A stretch of 64,000 bases of DNA from Agrobacterium albertimagni AOL15 (GCF_000300855.1 NZ_ALJF01000006.1:62001-126000); one strand, 5' to 3'. Shown: positions 9,371-18,195, numbered from the stretch's first letter. A program made the numbers and translations. Notes: a model not told the origin generated them from the letters alone.

Positions 9371-9388
9371 TGATTAAACGATTAATCA
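9371..9388 (-). promoter_or_regulatory. candidate LacI-family operator
   Basis: TGATTAA-ACGA-TTAATCA is a perfect 7-4-7 inverted repeat with a CG at its centre, as is usual for LacI-family operators. It sits 17 bp upstream of the lacI-type start codon, within the expected promoter, and fits autorepression of the whole operon. Binding is inferred. Confidence 0.6.
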
Positions 9389-9607
9389 TCGGTATTGCAG
9401 GCGGCCTGACCTGTCAAGGTCAAGGGGACTGACATCTGCCAACAGGTCTGGACAGCGTCTTCACACCTCACCCGCCACTGCTTGGCGTCGGAAGAAATTG
9501 TGGCGATGTCGATCTGCGACGTCCAAGTCGGAGGCCGATCAAGCTTGCGCTCGACACTAAGGCCGACCGTCCGGCCAACGGATCTTGCTGCGTGTGTGGC
9601 AACAGTT

Positions 9608-10876
9608 TCAGGCTGTCGGATCACCTTTCACCGAGCATGCCAGAATTTCTGCTCGTCGTTCGAAGGTTTTCCTGCCTTTCTTGAAACCCATCAAGACGGG
9701 AGCGATGCTGCCGAAAGCCTCGTCTTCATCTGTCGCATCGAGAATGATCAGATCTGCAAAATCGGCAGGCGCAAGCCCGTAGGCGTCGATACGCATCAGC
9801 CGGGCAGCATCTCGGGTGATCAGATCAAGGCACCGGGAGAAGCCTTCGGGTCCAATGTGCATCAGATTTGCGTAGAGATTGGCCATGCGCAGCAAGGAGC
9901 AATCGCCGTAAGGCGTGAAGGGATTCATGACGTTATTCGTCGCAATAGACGTCGTGATGCCGCGCTCAGCCAAGACATGCACGGGCGCCACGCCCCGCGG
10001 CGCACGAAACCCCTTGTCGCGCCCATTGAGATAGAGATCAGTCGACGGAAGGGCCGTAACCGCAACCCCGGCGGCCAGCAACTGCGAAACGTGACGATCG
10101 AATGCCGCCTCCTCCATTGCGGCCAGTTTGGTGACATGGCCGATCGCCACCCGCCCCTGCCACCCCCTGGCTTCCGTCAAGCGACAGATGTCAGGCATAT
10201 GGGTCCAGCTCGGATCAAGGTCGAAATCAAGGTGGAAATCGAGATCGACGTCATGGCTCACTGCCATTTCAAACAAACGCTCCATATGCGCGGCAGGATC
10301 GCTGTCCGTGTAGGGACATCCGCCGAGAAGATCCGCGCCACCGACCAGCGCCCTCTCAAGCAGCGCCTCGGTACCGGGATCATTAAACAGGCCTTCCTGC
10401 GGAAAGACGCAGACGGAGAGATCAATGGCAAAGGCATAGTCGCGCTTCAGCCGTTGGATAGCAGCAAGACTTCGCAGACCGACGCGCGGATCGACCTCCA
10501 CATGCGTGCGCATATGCATTGTGCCCTGTAGGATAGCCATTTCGATGGTTCTGGCACCGCGCCGGTAGACGTCCTCTTCCGTGAAGTCCTGCTTGAGCCG
10601 TGACACTGCCGCAACTGCACCTTTCAGCCCTCCCCCAACACCCCTGCAGCACGCAAGAAGACAGGATTTGTCCAGATGCACATGGGTGTCCACGAACCCC
10701 GGCAGCACCAGACGACCGCCGACGTCCTCGACGACACGGGCTTTTGCTTCCCGGCGCTGCGCAACAGGGATGATCTCGGCGATGCGCCCATCGCGAATGC
10801 AGATGTCCGTCAAAGACTGACTACCCTGGAGGGCTGCGTTGCGGATCAGGGTATCGAAAACGGGAGTGGAACTCAT
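9608..10876 (-). CDS. cytosine deaminase-like amidohydrolase
   Basis: A 422-residue metal-dependent amidohydrolase related to cytosine deaminase/AtzC-type enzymes. The N-terminal metal motif is PGFVDTHVHLDKS, followed by MRTHVEVDP, DFHLDFDLD and AIGHVTKL. The position that holds the metal-binding Asp in CodA-type enzymes (HD-x-V-x-DP) reads ATNNVMNPFTPYGD, with Asn. This may mark a subfamily, since the flanks are well conserved. The start at the ATG 10876 (MSSTPVFDTLI) is preferred over the upstream frame opening at 10939, which would run into the divergent promoter. The substrate is unknown; a pyrimidine-, creatinine- or triazine-like ring is plausible. Confidence 0.75.
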   Translation of the reverse strand: MSSTPVFDTLIRNAALQGSQSLTDICIRDGRIAEIIPVAQRREAKARVVEDVGGRLVLPGFVDTHVHLDKSCLLACCRGVGGGLKGAVAAVSRLKQDFTEEDVYRRGARTIEMAILQGTMHMRTHVEVDPRVGLRSLAAIQRLKRDYAFAIDLSVCVFPQEGLFNDPGTEALLERALVGGADLLGGCPYTDSDPAAHMERLFEMAVSHDVDLDFHLDFDLDPSWTHMPDICRLTEARGWQGRVAIGHVTKLAAMEEAAFDRHVSQLLAAGVAVTALPSTDLYLNGRDKGFRAPRGVAPVHVLAERGITTSIATNNVMNPFTPYGDCSLLRMANLYANLMHIGPEGFSRCLDLITRDAARLMRIDAYGLAPADFADLIILDATDEDEAFGSIAPVLMGFKKGRKTFERRAEILACSVKGDPTA

Positions 10877-10888
10877 GCTTGAAGCCGG

Positions 10889-10921
10889 ATTACGTATTGA
10901 GTAATGGAACTGTATGCAGTT
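10889..10921. promoter_or_regulatory. two small inverted repeats in a divergent promoter
   Basis: Between the amidohydrolase gene (minus) and the NTF2-like gene (plus) lie ATTAC-N7-GTAAT at 10889-10905 and AACTG-TATG-CAGTT at 10908-10921. Each has perfect 5-bp arms. They are candidate operator sites, possibly for the GntR protein encoded at 11378-12082. Short arms make chance occurrence possible. Confidence 0.3.
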
Positions 10922-10956
10922 TAATGCCGAACATGGCAACAGACGGGGATGACAAA

Positions 10957-11358
10957 ATGAACGATAGCTCCCAGCGTGACCTTCAGGCAGTCAAGGATTA
11001 TTTGGAAGCCTCCATGGCGCCAGATCCCGTTCGGGCAGCGCGATACGTGGATGCAAGCTTCATCTGCAGGTTCACAGGCAACCGGGTGTTTGACACGCCA
11101 AGCGGTCCGACAGGGTTCAATGCCTCTCGCTACAAATGGGTCAAGAAGCGTATCGAGCGTTACGATGTCATGCCAGGCGAAGGCGAGACGATCGTCTACA
11201 GCCTCGGATACCTTTACGGCGAATGGCCGAGCGGGCAACGCTTCGACAACAATCGCTATGTCGACCGCTTCGTCGTGCGCAACGGGCTTATCGTCGAGAC
11301 CGACGTCTGGAACGACAGCGCCGAATGGATCCTCGATCCCACCTGCGCACGCCAATGA
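10957..11358 (+). CDS. small NTF2/SnoaL-like protein
   Basis: A 133-residue protein beginning MNDSSQRDLQAVKDYLEASM. The pattern is that of the NTF2-like (SnoaL) alpha+beta fold: an N-terminal helix (DYLEASM), the R-x-x-YVDASFICRFTG segment, and a final beta-sheet run ending NNRYVDRFVVRNGLIVETDVWNDSAEWILDP, typical of ester- or ketone-handling isomerase-like proteins. The ATG at 10957 is preferred because GGGGATG lies just upstream; in-frame ATGs at 10933 and 10924 are alternatives. It diverges from the amidohydrolase gene, so the two probably share regulation. The specific activity is unknown. Confidence 0.6.
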   Translation: MNDSSQRDLQAVKDYLEASMAPDPVRAARYVDASFICRFTGNRVFDTPSGPTGFNASRYKWVKKRIERYDVMPGEGETIVYSLGYLYGEWPSGQRFDNNRYVDRFVVRNGLIVETDVWNDSAEWILDPTCARQ

Positions 11359-11377
11359 GATCGCCGCTCAGAAAGTG

Positions 11378-12082
11378 TCAGTCGGCGTAGGGCGCAAGGA
11401 TATTCATGAGATCCCGGCTTCTGGCGCCCGCGCTTTGCAGCAGCGCCCGCGATGCGACGGCCTCCAGATGTTCATCCATCAACGCGCAGGCCCGCTCGGC
11501 GGGGCCCTGTTTGATTGCGTCGATCAGCTCCAGGTGCTCGCTGACGGCGCAGTCAGAGGAATGAGGCCGCGCAAAAGCGGACAGTGACAGACCGGCGCGG
11601 TAGCAGATCTCCGTCACGTAGCGAACGAGTATCGGCTTGCCAGTCATTTCCGCAAGCCGAACATGGAACTCTGTGGCCAGTCGGATTGACGTGCCTTCTG
11701 CGCCGTGGCGAGCTTCATGCTCTGCCTCAACGATCGCCTTCAACTGCTTGACTTGTGCGTCCGTCAGCTTGCCCGCCAGATGGCGCACAACCTGGCGCTC
11801 AAGATCGACACGGATGTCGAAGATGTCCCTGGCATCCTCAAATGAGGGCGTCGCCACAACAGCAATTCGATTTCGTCTCAGGTCCACCAGACCTTCGGAT
11901 GCGAGCTGACCAAGCGCATGCCTGGCGATCGTGCGGCTGACGCCGAAACGTTCACCAAGCGCATCTTCGGGCAGCCGGTCCCCCGGCAATAGCGCGCGTT
12001 CGATGATGGCCGTGCGCAGAGCATGGCAAATGCCCTGGACGCGATCGATTTCGCTCCGCGGCCGACGCTTCTCAGATGCCAT
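11378..12082 (-). CDS. GntR family transcriptional regulator (FadR/FCD subfamily)
   Basis: A 234-residue regulator. The winged HTH at about 18-75 includes LGERFGVSRTIARHALGQLASEGLV, followed by an all-helical FCD ligand domain with the metal-site pattern (D/E in FDIRVDLERQVV, FHVRLAEMTG, SEHLELIDAIKQG). It diverges from the Tau/Ssu-type importer operon, with 221 nt between start codons, so it is the natural candidate regulator of that operon and possibly of the amidohydrolase/NTF2-like pair. The effector is unknown. Confidence 0.85.
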   Translation of the reverse strand: MASEKRRPRSEIDRVQGICHALRTAIIERALLPGDRLPEDALGERFGVSRTIARHALGQLASEGLVDLRRNRIAVVATPSFEDARDIFDIRVDLERQVVRHLAGKLTDAQVKQLKAIVEAEHEARHGAEGTSIRLATEFHVRLAEMTGKPILVRYVTEICYRAGLSLSAFARPHSSDCAVSEHLELIDAIKQGPAERACALMDEHLEAVASRALLQSAGARSRDLMNILAPYAD

Positions 12083-12175
12083 GACAAGTTCCCTTCATGC
12101 CGCTCTGGATAATCCACCCACGCCGCTTTTTCAACTCGCATCAATGCCGCGACAGCAAGCAAACTGCACAAATTA

Positions 12176-12276
12176 ATTGCATGCACTTTTCGCATGGACA
12201 TTCCGTGTTGTTGAAACCGCCTTGATTCCTGCACTTCGCCCTCCTTGTGACCGTCTGGCACGCCCATTGCATACAC
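12176..12276. promoter_or_regulatory. near-identical 11-mers in divergent GntR/importer promoter
   Basis: ATTGCATGCAC at 12176-12186 and ATTGCATACAC at 12266-12276 differ at one base, on the same strand and 90 bp apart, between the GntR gene and the importer operon. The first adjoins the palindrome AATTAATT. They are candidate binding half-sites for the GntR protein; function is inferred from position only. Confidence 0.35.
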
Positions 12277-12303
12277 CTCTCGCAGCAACTGAAGGTGAGG
12301 TGC

Positions 12304-13140
12304 ATGATCGATTATTCAGAAACGAGAGTCAGGCATCCTGTGGCGGTAGAGCTGTCGCAGGCGGCAGTATCCTTCGGCCGCGGGGAAAGAGCAGTTGCGG
12401 CCCTGCAGGAAACGAGCCTCAAGATTGCCGAGGGCGAGTTCCTCGCGCTCGTCGGCCCGTCAGGCTGCGGCAAGTCTACTATTCTGAAACTGGCCTCCGG
12501 CCTGTTGCAGCCGAGCAGCGGCGCGGTGATCGTCGGCGGCAAGGAGGTCGGCGCCAAGGCCCTGCGCATTGGCATGGCCTTTCAGAACCCAACACTTCTT
12601 CCTTGGCTGACCATCGAACGCAACGTCATGCTGCCGCTGAAGATCGTGCGCCCGTTCCGCTCGCAGTACCGTTCCAAGAAGAATACGGAGTACCGCGATC
12701 GCGTCCACGCCCTTCTGGCCGATGTCGGGCTACTGCGCTTCGCGAACCACTACCCCTGGCAGCTGTCCGGAGGCATGTTGCAGCGCGCCAATCTTTGTCG
12801 TGCCCTGGTCCATGAACCGAGCCTTCTCCTGCTCGACGAACCCTTCGGAGCGCTCGACCAGTTCACCCGCGAGGAGCTCTGGGCGACGATGCAGTCGCTC
12901 TGGATGAAGCGCAAACCGACGGTGCTGCTGGTCACGCATGACCTCAAGGAAGCCGGCTTTCTGGCATCGCGCATCTGCGTGATGAGCGCCCGCCCCGGCA
13001 GGATCATCGACGACAGCACCGTCGACTTCGCCCGACCCCGCACGGTCCCAATGACCTTCGAGCCAGAATTCACGGCGCTTAACCAGCGCCTGCGCGAGCT
13101 GATCATCGATGCCCGCACCGACGTCGCCGAGGAGGCCTGA
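12304..13140 (+). CDS. ABC transporter ATP-binding protein, TauB/SsuB type
   Basis: A 278-residue importer ATPase. Walker A is GPSGCGKS, the Q-loop lies in IGMAFQNPTLLPWLT, the signature variant is LSGGMLQRANLCRAL and Walker B is LLLLDEPFGALDQ, followed by the switch VTHDLKEA. This subgroup serves importers for taurine, alkanesulfonates, nitrate and thiamine precursors. The start at 12304 follows GAAGGTGAGGTGC, an adequate ribosome site; the frame opening at 12247 is not family sequence. It heads a plus-strand operon with permease, binding protein and two hydrolases. Confidence 0.87.
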   Translation: MIDYSETRVRHPVAVELSQAAVSFGRGERAVAALQETSLKIAEGEFLALVGPSGCGKSTILKLASGLLQPSSGAVIVGGKEVGAKALRIGMAFQNPTLLPWLTIERNVMLPLKIVRPFRSQYRSKKNTEYRDRVHALLADVGLLRFANHYPWQLSGGMLQRANLCRALVHEPSLLLLDEPFGALDQFTREELWATMQSLWMKRKPTVLLVTHDLKEAGFLASRICVMSARPGRIIDDSTVDFARPRTVPMTFEPEFTALNQRLRELIIDARTDVAEEA

Positions 13141-13141
13141 G

Positions 13142-13918
13142 ATGTCCTACGCCATTCGCCGCCGTATCTGGGCAGCATTCCTGATCTTCGCCTTCTTCGG
13201 CCTCTGGGAAATCCTCTGCATCGCGCTGCAGGTTTCCGACCTCGTCCTGCCCCGCCCCTCGCAGGTCGTGACGACCCTGCTAGACCGCTTCGATGTCCTT
13301 TGGCCGCATATCCTGCAGACACTGTGGACGACGATGGTGGGCTTCCTGCTCGGCGTCACGGTCGGCCTGCTGATCGGGGCTTGTATCGGCACCTCGCGGA
13401 TTGCTTACGATACGGCCTATCCCCTGCTGATCGGCTTTTCCTCGATCCCCAAGGTGGCCGTCGTTCCGATCTTCGTTCTCTGGTTCGGATCCGGTTCCGT
13501 GCCGGCGATCCTGACGGCGCTCGCCATGTGCTTCTTCCCGATCGTCGTCAACATCGCAACGGGTCTCGCCACCACCGAGCCTGAACTTGAGGACGTCTTG
13601 AAGTCGATGGGGGCCAGCAAGCTGGACATCCTGTGGAATGTCGGGCTGCCGCGCACCATGCCCTTCTTCTTTGCATCTCTGAAAATCGCCGCGACCTTTG
13701 CCTTCGTCGGCTCTGTCCTGTCCGAGACGGTCGCCTCCAATCGCGGCATCGGCAACGTCATGATGACGGCATCCTCGAATTTCGACGTGCCGCTGGTCTT
13801 TGCGGGACTGTTCATTCTCGCAGTGCTCGGCGTGCTTCTCTACGCCGCCTTCTCTCTCGTCGAAATGCGTGTCGCCGGCTGGGCGAACCGCCGCAACGAT
13901 CTCACCACCACCGCCTGA
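13142..13918 (+). CDS. ABC transporter permease, TauC/SsuC type
   Basis: A 258-residue inner-membrane permease with about six hydrophobic segments, the first at about 9-27 (WAAFLIFAFFGLWEIL). The EAA-like loop reads LKSMGASKLDILWNVGLPRTMPFFFASLK. The start at 13142 is 1 nt after the ATPase stop, which argues for coupled translation; the frame opening at 13109 lies inside the ATPase gene. It pairs with the NMT1-like binding protein downstream. Confidence 0.87.
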   Translation: MSYAIRRRIWAAFLIFAFFGLWEILCIALQVSDLVLPRPSQVVTTLLDRFDVLWPHILQTLWTTMVGFLLGVTVGLLIGACIGTSRIAYDTAYPLLIGFSSIPKVAVVPIFVLWFGSGSVPAILTALAMCFFPIVVNIATGLATTEPELEDVLKSMGASKLDILWNVGLPRTMPFFFASLKIAATFAFVGSVLSETVASNRGIGNVMMTASSNFDVPLVFAGLFILAVLGVLLYAAFSLVEMRVAGWANRRNDLTTTA

Positions 13919-13942
13919 CCCCTCGAACAATTGGAGCTCACC

Positions 13943-14965
13943 ATGCTGAAGACATTTCTCTCCACCGTCGCTCTGGGCCTTTGCCTCAACAGCGCAGCAT
14001 TTGCCGACACCGCCATCAAGTTCACGCTGGGCTGGAAGACGCAAGGATCGGACGCTGCCTTCCTACTGGCCAAGGAGGCCGGCTATTTCGAAGCGGAAGG
14101 TCTCGACGTGACCATCGACCAGGGCGAAGGCTCGGCAGCCACCGTCACGCGCATCATGTCGGGCACCTATGATGCCGGCTTCGGCGACATCAACGCCATC
14201 ATCCAGAATGCCGCGACCCGTCCAGATGAAGCGCCTGTGATGGTCTACCAGCTCTGGAACAAGCCCCCCTTCGCAATCGTCAGCAAGAAGGAGACGAATA
14301 TCACCACGCCGGCCGACCTCATCGGCAAGACGCTCGGTGGAGCGCAGGGAACGCCGACGACCCGCCTGGTCACTGTCCTTGCCACCCTCAACAAAGTCGA
14401 CATGACCCAGGTTAGAATCGACAACATGGGTCCGAACCTGCAGGAACCCATGCTGATCAAGGGCGATATCGACGGCGCGCTGGTGTTCAACATCACCAGC
14501 TGGTTCAACCTGATCAACAACCGCCAGGATCCGGCAAAGGACTATAACTGGCTGCTGTTCGGTGATCACGGCCTTGATCTCTACTCGAACGGCCTCATGG
14601 TGTCGCAGAAGCTGATCGCCGAGAACCCTGAAGCCGTTGCCGGCCTGGTCCGTGCGGTCAACAAGGCCGCCATCGAAATTGGGCTCGACACCGAAAAGGG
14701 CATGGATTCCGTCGTCGCCTACGACAACCTCGTCAAGCGTGACCTGGAGCACGACCGCCTCAAATTCTCCTACGAGAACCTGATCGTCTCCCCGGAAGTC
14801 GAAAAGCTTGGCCTGGGCGATGTCGATGACAGCCGTCTTGCCCGCTCCATCGACATCGTGGCCGAAGGCTATCAGCTGCCGTCCAAGCCGACGACCGAAA
14901 AGATCTTCGACCGCCAGTTCCTGCCACCGCTCGAAGAGCGCAAGCTCACCTACACGGTCAACTGA
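13943..14965 (+). CDS. ABC transporter substrate-binding protein, NMT1/ThiY-like
   Basis: A 340-residue secreted binding protein. MLKTFLSTVALGLCLNSAAFA is a signal peptide, and the mature protein opens DTAIKFTLGWKTQGSDAAFLLAKEAGYFEAEGLDV in the pattern of NMT1/ThiY/TauA-like ligand binders (only short pieces are quoted as motifs: LGWKTQGSD, EAGYFEAEGLDV). KTLGGAQGTPTTRL forms the hinge-side loop. The start at 13943 is preceded by GGAGCTCACC. A 10-bp perfect hairpin follows the gene. The ligand is unknown; the downstream HpxW-like enzyme hints at a ureide, oxamate-like or pyrimidine compound. Confidence 0.83.
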   Translation: MLKTFLSTVALGLCLNSAAFADTAIKFTLGWKTQGSDAAFLLAKEAGYFEAEGLDVTIDQGEGSAATVTRIMSGTYDAGFGDINAIIQNAATRPDEAPVMVYQLWNKPPFAIVSKKETNITTPADLIGKTLGGAQGTPTTRLVTVLATLNKVDMTQVRIDNMGPNLQEPMLIKGDIDGALVFNITSWFNLINNRQDPAKDYNWLLFGDHGLDLYSNGLMVSQKLIAENPEAVAGLVRAVNKAAIEIGLDTEKGMDSVVAYDNLVKRDLEHDRLKFSYENLIVSPEVEKLGLGDVDDSRLARSIDIVAEGYQLPSKPTTEKIFDRQFLPPLEERKLTYTVN

Positions 14966-14976
14966 TCCAATGGCAC

Positions 14977-15000
14977 GGCCGGCGGCTTCTGCCGCCGGCC
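14977..15000 (+). promoter_or_regulatory. intercistronic hairpin after the binding-protein gene
   Basis: GGCCGGCGGC-TTCT-GCCGCCGGCC is a perfect 10-bp stem with a 4-nt loop, starting 11 nt after the binding-protein stop. No U-run follows, so transcription into the downstream hydrolase genes is probably reduced, or the upstream mRNA end protected, rather than fully terminated. Confidence 0.55.
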
Positions 15001-15024
15001 ACAAATCCTTCGAGAGCAACATTC

Positions 15025-16611
15025 ATGCAACCAACAAACGCCGACCGACTGAAATCAGGCATGGTCGTGAGCCCTCACCCGCTCGCAACGGAAGCCGGCA
15101 GATCCGTGCTGGCAGGCGGAGGCAACGCGATCGAGGCAGCGGTTGCAGTTGGTGCCGTTCTCGCCGTCGTCATGCCCCATTTTTGCGGCCTGGGCGGCGA
15201 TGCTGTCTGGTTGGTCTGCGACCGGGAGGGGCGTAGTCGCTGCTTTCTTGGCATAGGCCAGGCGGCCGCCGGGGTCACCGTTCCGAAAGACGCCATTCCA
15301 ACCCGTGGCCCGTCATCAATGCTGACGTCTGCATGCGCGGTTGACAGCTGGGGCCATGCACTCACCTTCAGCGGAGCAAACTGGGCTGGTCGGCAAAGCT
15401 TTTCCGACCTGATATCCCCGGCGATCGAACTGGCAGATGGCGGTTATGTCCCAAGTCCTTCCCAGGATTTCTGGCTGGATTTTCGCGCTGACGATCATCC
15501 CGCATGGCCCGGATTCTCCGAAATCTTCAACCATCGCAGCGACGCGGGGCTCCTGCGCCAACCGGAGTTGGCCGCAAGCCTCCAGCGCCTTGCGGACGAC
15601 GGATACCGCAGTTTCTACGAGGGGCCACTATCGCAAGCGATCGCGGACGGCTTGACAAAAACAGGGTCGCCGCTCAACGCCCAAGATCTGGCTGCCACTC
15701 GCACGCGCGAAGTCGATCCACTGACGCTGGATTACCGCGGAACTCTCCTCCTGGCGCCGCCGCCTCCGACGCAGGGCTGCGCAACGCTCGCCATCATGGG
15801 CATCCTCTCCCGGTTCGATCTCGCGCAAACTTCCCCGGGAACCGCCGCCCGGATCCATCTGCTGGTCGAGGCGACCAAACAGGCTTTCCTGAAGCGTTCA
15901 TCAGTCGCCGATCCAGACTTCGATACTAGAAACAATGACGCGGCCGCAGCCATGCTCGAAGCAGGCACGCTCGACGCCGCAGCGCGCAGGATCGATCCCA
16001 CATGCGCGACGCCCTGGCCCCATCCGGTCAACAGCGCAGATACCGTCTTTTTTGCCGTCGCAGATCCTCAGGGACGTTGCGCCAGCGTCCTGCAGAGCAC
16101 GTATTTCGATTGGGGCAGTGGCGTCACCGTTCCTGGAACAGGCATCCTCTGGCAAAATCGTGGCGCGGCCTTTTCGACTGAACCCGGCCACCCGAATTAC
16201 CTGGTGCCCGGCAAGCGGCCCTTCTACACCCTAAACCCGGGCGTAGCCATCCGCGACGGCGAACCCTATCTCCTCTACGGCACGCAGGGTGCCGACGGTC
16301 AGCCACAGACGCTATCCGTTCTGTTGACCAGCCTGATTGACGACGGCATGACACCCGAGCAGGCGCTGGCCCAGCCACGATTCCTGCTGGGACGAACCTT
16401 CTCCGACAGCCGTGACAGCCTGAAGATCGAGGGATCGGTACGTCCACAAGAGGCCGAAGCACTCTCGGCCCTCGGCCATGAAGTTGCCATGCTCCCCGCC
16501 CTTTCACCAATTTTCGGACAGGCAGGCGTGATCCACCTGTCCGACGATGGAAGTGTGGAAGGTGCCCATGATCCGCGCGGCAACGGCTCAGCAGCTGGTT
16601 TCAGCTTATGA
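15025..16611 (+). CDS. gamma-glutamyltransferase-family Ntn hydrolase, HpxW-like (oxamate amidohydrolase)
   Basis: A 528-residue self-processing Ntn hydrolase with no signal peptide, so cytoplasmic. The probable catalytic Thr is in SADTVFFAVAD near residue 340, where the precursor would cleave into two subunits. Downstream pieces WGSGVTVPGTGILWQNRG, PGKRPFYTLNPG, YGTQGADGQPQT and PRFLLGRTFSDS match the oxamate amidohydrolase HpxW branch better than classical Ggt. Oxamate amidohydrolase acts at the end of allantoin/purine-ring catabolism. The gene overlaps the next amidohydrolase by 4 nt (ATGA). I am confident of the family and moderately so of the HpxW branch, which is assigned from remembered family motifs. 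Confidence 0.75.
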   Translation: MQPTNADRLKSGMVVSPHPLATEAGRSVLAGGGNAIEAAVAVGAVLAVVMPHFCGLGGDAVWLVCDREGRSRCFLGIGQAAAGVTVPKDAIPTRGPSSMLTSACAVDSWGHALTFSGANWAGRQSFSDLISPAIELADGGYVPSPSQDFWLDFRADDHPAWPGFSEIFNHRSDAGLLRQPELAASLQRLADDGYRSFYEGPLSQAIADGLTKTGSPLNAQDLAATRTREVDPLTLDYRGTLLLAPPPPTQGCATLAIMGILSRFDLAQTSPGTAARIHLLVEATKQAFLKRSSVADPDFDTRNNDAAAAMLEAGTLDAAARRIDPTCATPWPHPVNSADTVFFAVADPQGRCASVLQSTYFDWGSGVTVPGTGILWQNRGAAFSTEPGHPNYLVPGKRPFYTLNPGVAIRDGEPYLLYGTQGADGQPQTLSVLLTSLIDDGMTPEQALAQPRFLLGRTFSDSRDSLKIEGSVRPQEAEALSALGHEVAMLPALSPIFGQAGVIHLSDDGSVEGAHDPRGNGSAAGFSL

Positions 16612-18077
16612 CCGGACCGGAACCGATGACGCATTCCGGAGAGTTATACGCCAGCCACACGATCGGCGAGCCTCAGGGCCCGCAGAAGGACCGCCGTATT
16701 CGGTGGCAGAACGGCGTCATCACGGCGGTGGAAGACGCCGGCCCTGTGGCGGCCGGGGTCCCGCGCACTCTGGTGATCCCGGCGCTGGCCAATGCCCATG
16801 ATCATGTTCGGCCACTGCCAATGTCATCCTTCGGAACCGCCTTTCTGCCTCTCGAGGCATGGTTGCCGAGAACGATCCTTGCGACCCCGCCGGATGCCTA
16901 CAAGGCCGCCTTGGCGTCGCTCGCGCGGGCGGCTCTTTCCGGCTGTGGTGCGGTCATGGTTCACTATACACGGCCCAGCGGCAAGCTCGACCCTGTCGAG
17001 GAAGCTTGCGAAGTTGCACGGGCCGCACGGGACGTTGGCGTCAGGATTGCCTTCGCCCCGGCGATCAGGGACCGCAACCCGCTCGTCTATGGCGACGACA
17101 CGGAGCTCCTCGCTAAGCTTCCGGCCAGCACCGCGGCTCTGCTGCGGGAAACCTTTTGCCGGCCGCCCCTATCTCCCGAGCGTTTGATCGAGGCGACGGA
17201 ACAGATCGCCGAAGCCATCCAGGGACCGATGGTCGATGTGCAGTTCGGACCAGCGGGCGTGCAATGGTGTTCCGACGAACTGCTCCAGGCCATCGCTCAG
17301 CGCTCTGCGCAAACCGGTCGCAGGGTCCATATGCACCTCCTTGAGACGCCCTATCAGAGACGGTGGGCGGACCTCACCTTCCCGCAAGGGATCATCAGTT
17401 ATCTCAAGCACATCGGCCTGCTCTCGCCGCGGTTGACCCTGGCGCATTGCGTCCATGCCCGTGCACACGAGCTGGCTATGATCGCAGACGCGGGTTGCCG
17501 CATCGTCACCAACTCCGGATCCAACCTGCATCTGCGCTCCGGCCTTGGGCCAGTTGCCGATGCGCGAAGGCGCGGCTGCAATGTCGCGATCGGTGTTGAT
17601 GGTCAGGCCTTCGACGAGGACGACGACATGATCCGCGAGATCCGGCTTGCCAACGCTCTGCACGGTGGAACGGGCTTTGCCGAGAACTGGTCGCGACAAG
17701 ACTTCCTCCGGCAGAGCGTCGCCCATGGACGCCAGGCTATCGGCTCGCCCGGTACCGGCAGCATTGCGGCGGGAGAACCGGCCGACTTTCTTGCGCTGGA
17801 CTATGACCGCCTCGATCGCGACAGGATCATGGAGGTTGAGCCTGTCGACCTGTTCTTTGCACGCGCAAATGCAAGACATGTGCTGCAGGTGATCGTGGCG
17901 GGAAAGACCATCGTCGCGCAGGGACGGTTACCCGGCATGGACCTCGATTCCCTGGAAAACGAATTGCGCAGCAGCTACCGGCAGTCTGTCCGACGGTTCG
18001 AGACATTGCGTCGGGACTGGCCCCTCATCGAGACGGCGCTCGCTGAGTGGAACCAAGCCTATATTGGCTGCTGCTAG
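16608..18077 (+). CDS. amidohydrolase family protein (SAH/cytosine-deaminase-like)
   Basis: A 489-residue metal-dependent hydrolase of the amidohydrolase superfamily. Metal-site motifs are ANAHDHVRP (H-x-H, about 63-71), HMHLLET, LAHCVHA and GVDGQAFDEDDD carrying the last Asp. A C-terminal beta-domain (GSIAAGEPADFLALD) follows. An extra C-terminal tail of about 40 residues (from LENELRSSYRQSVRRF) resembles that of deaminases acting on heterocycles. It is translationally coupled to the HpxW-like gene, so the importer, Ntn hydrolase and this enzyme probably process one imported compound. The substrate is unknown. Confidence 0.75.
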   Translation: MTGPEPMTHSGELYASHTIGEPQGPQKDRRIRWQNGVITAVEDAGPVAAGVPRTLVIPALANAHDHVRPLPMSSFGTAFLPLEAWLPRTILATPPDAYKAALASLARAALSGCGAVMVHYTRPSGKLDPVEEACEVARAARDVGVRIAFAPAIRDRNPLVYGDDTELLAKLPASTAALLRETFCRPPLSPERLIEATEQIAEAIQGPMVDVQFGPAGVQWCSDELLQAIAQRSAQTGRRVHMHLLETPYQRRWADLTFPQGIISYLKHIGLLSPRLTLAHCVHARAHELAMIADAGCRIVTNSGSNLHLRSGLGPVADARRRGCNVAIGVDGQAFDEDDDMIREIRLANALHGGTGFAENWSRQDFLRQSVAHGRQAIGSPGTGSIAAGEPADFLALDYDRLDRDRIMEVEPVDLFFARANARHVLQVIVAGKTIVAQGRLPGMDLDSLENELRSSYRQSVRRFETLRRDWPLIETALAEWNQAYIGCC

Positions 18078-18195
18078 CCCGCATAGAAAGGGACCTTGCA
18101 AATTGTGACCGCGGATCAGCGCGGCCAAGGCCGCTGGATCAAGGGTGCCGCTGTGCAAATGCCCTCTCAAACTCTGGGGCGATCTCGTCAGGGCT

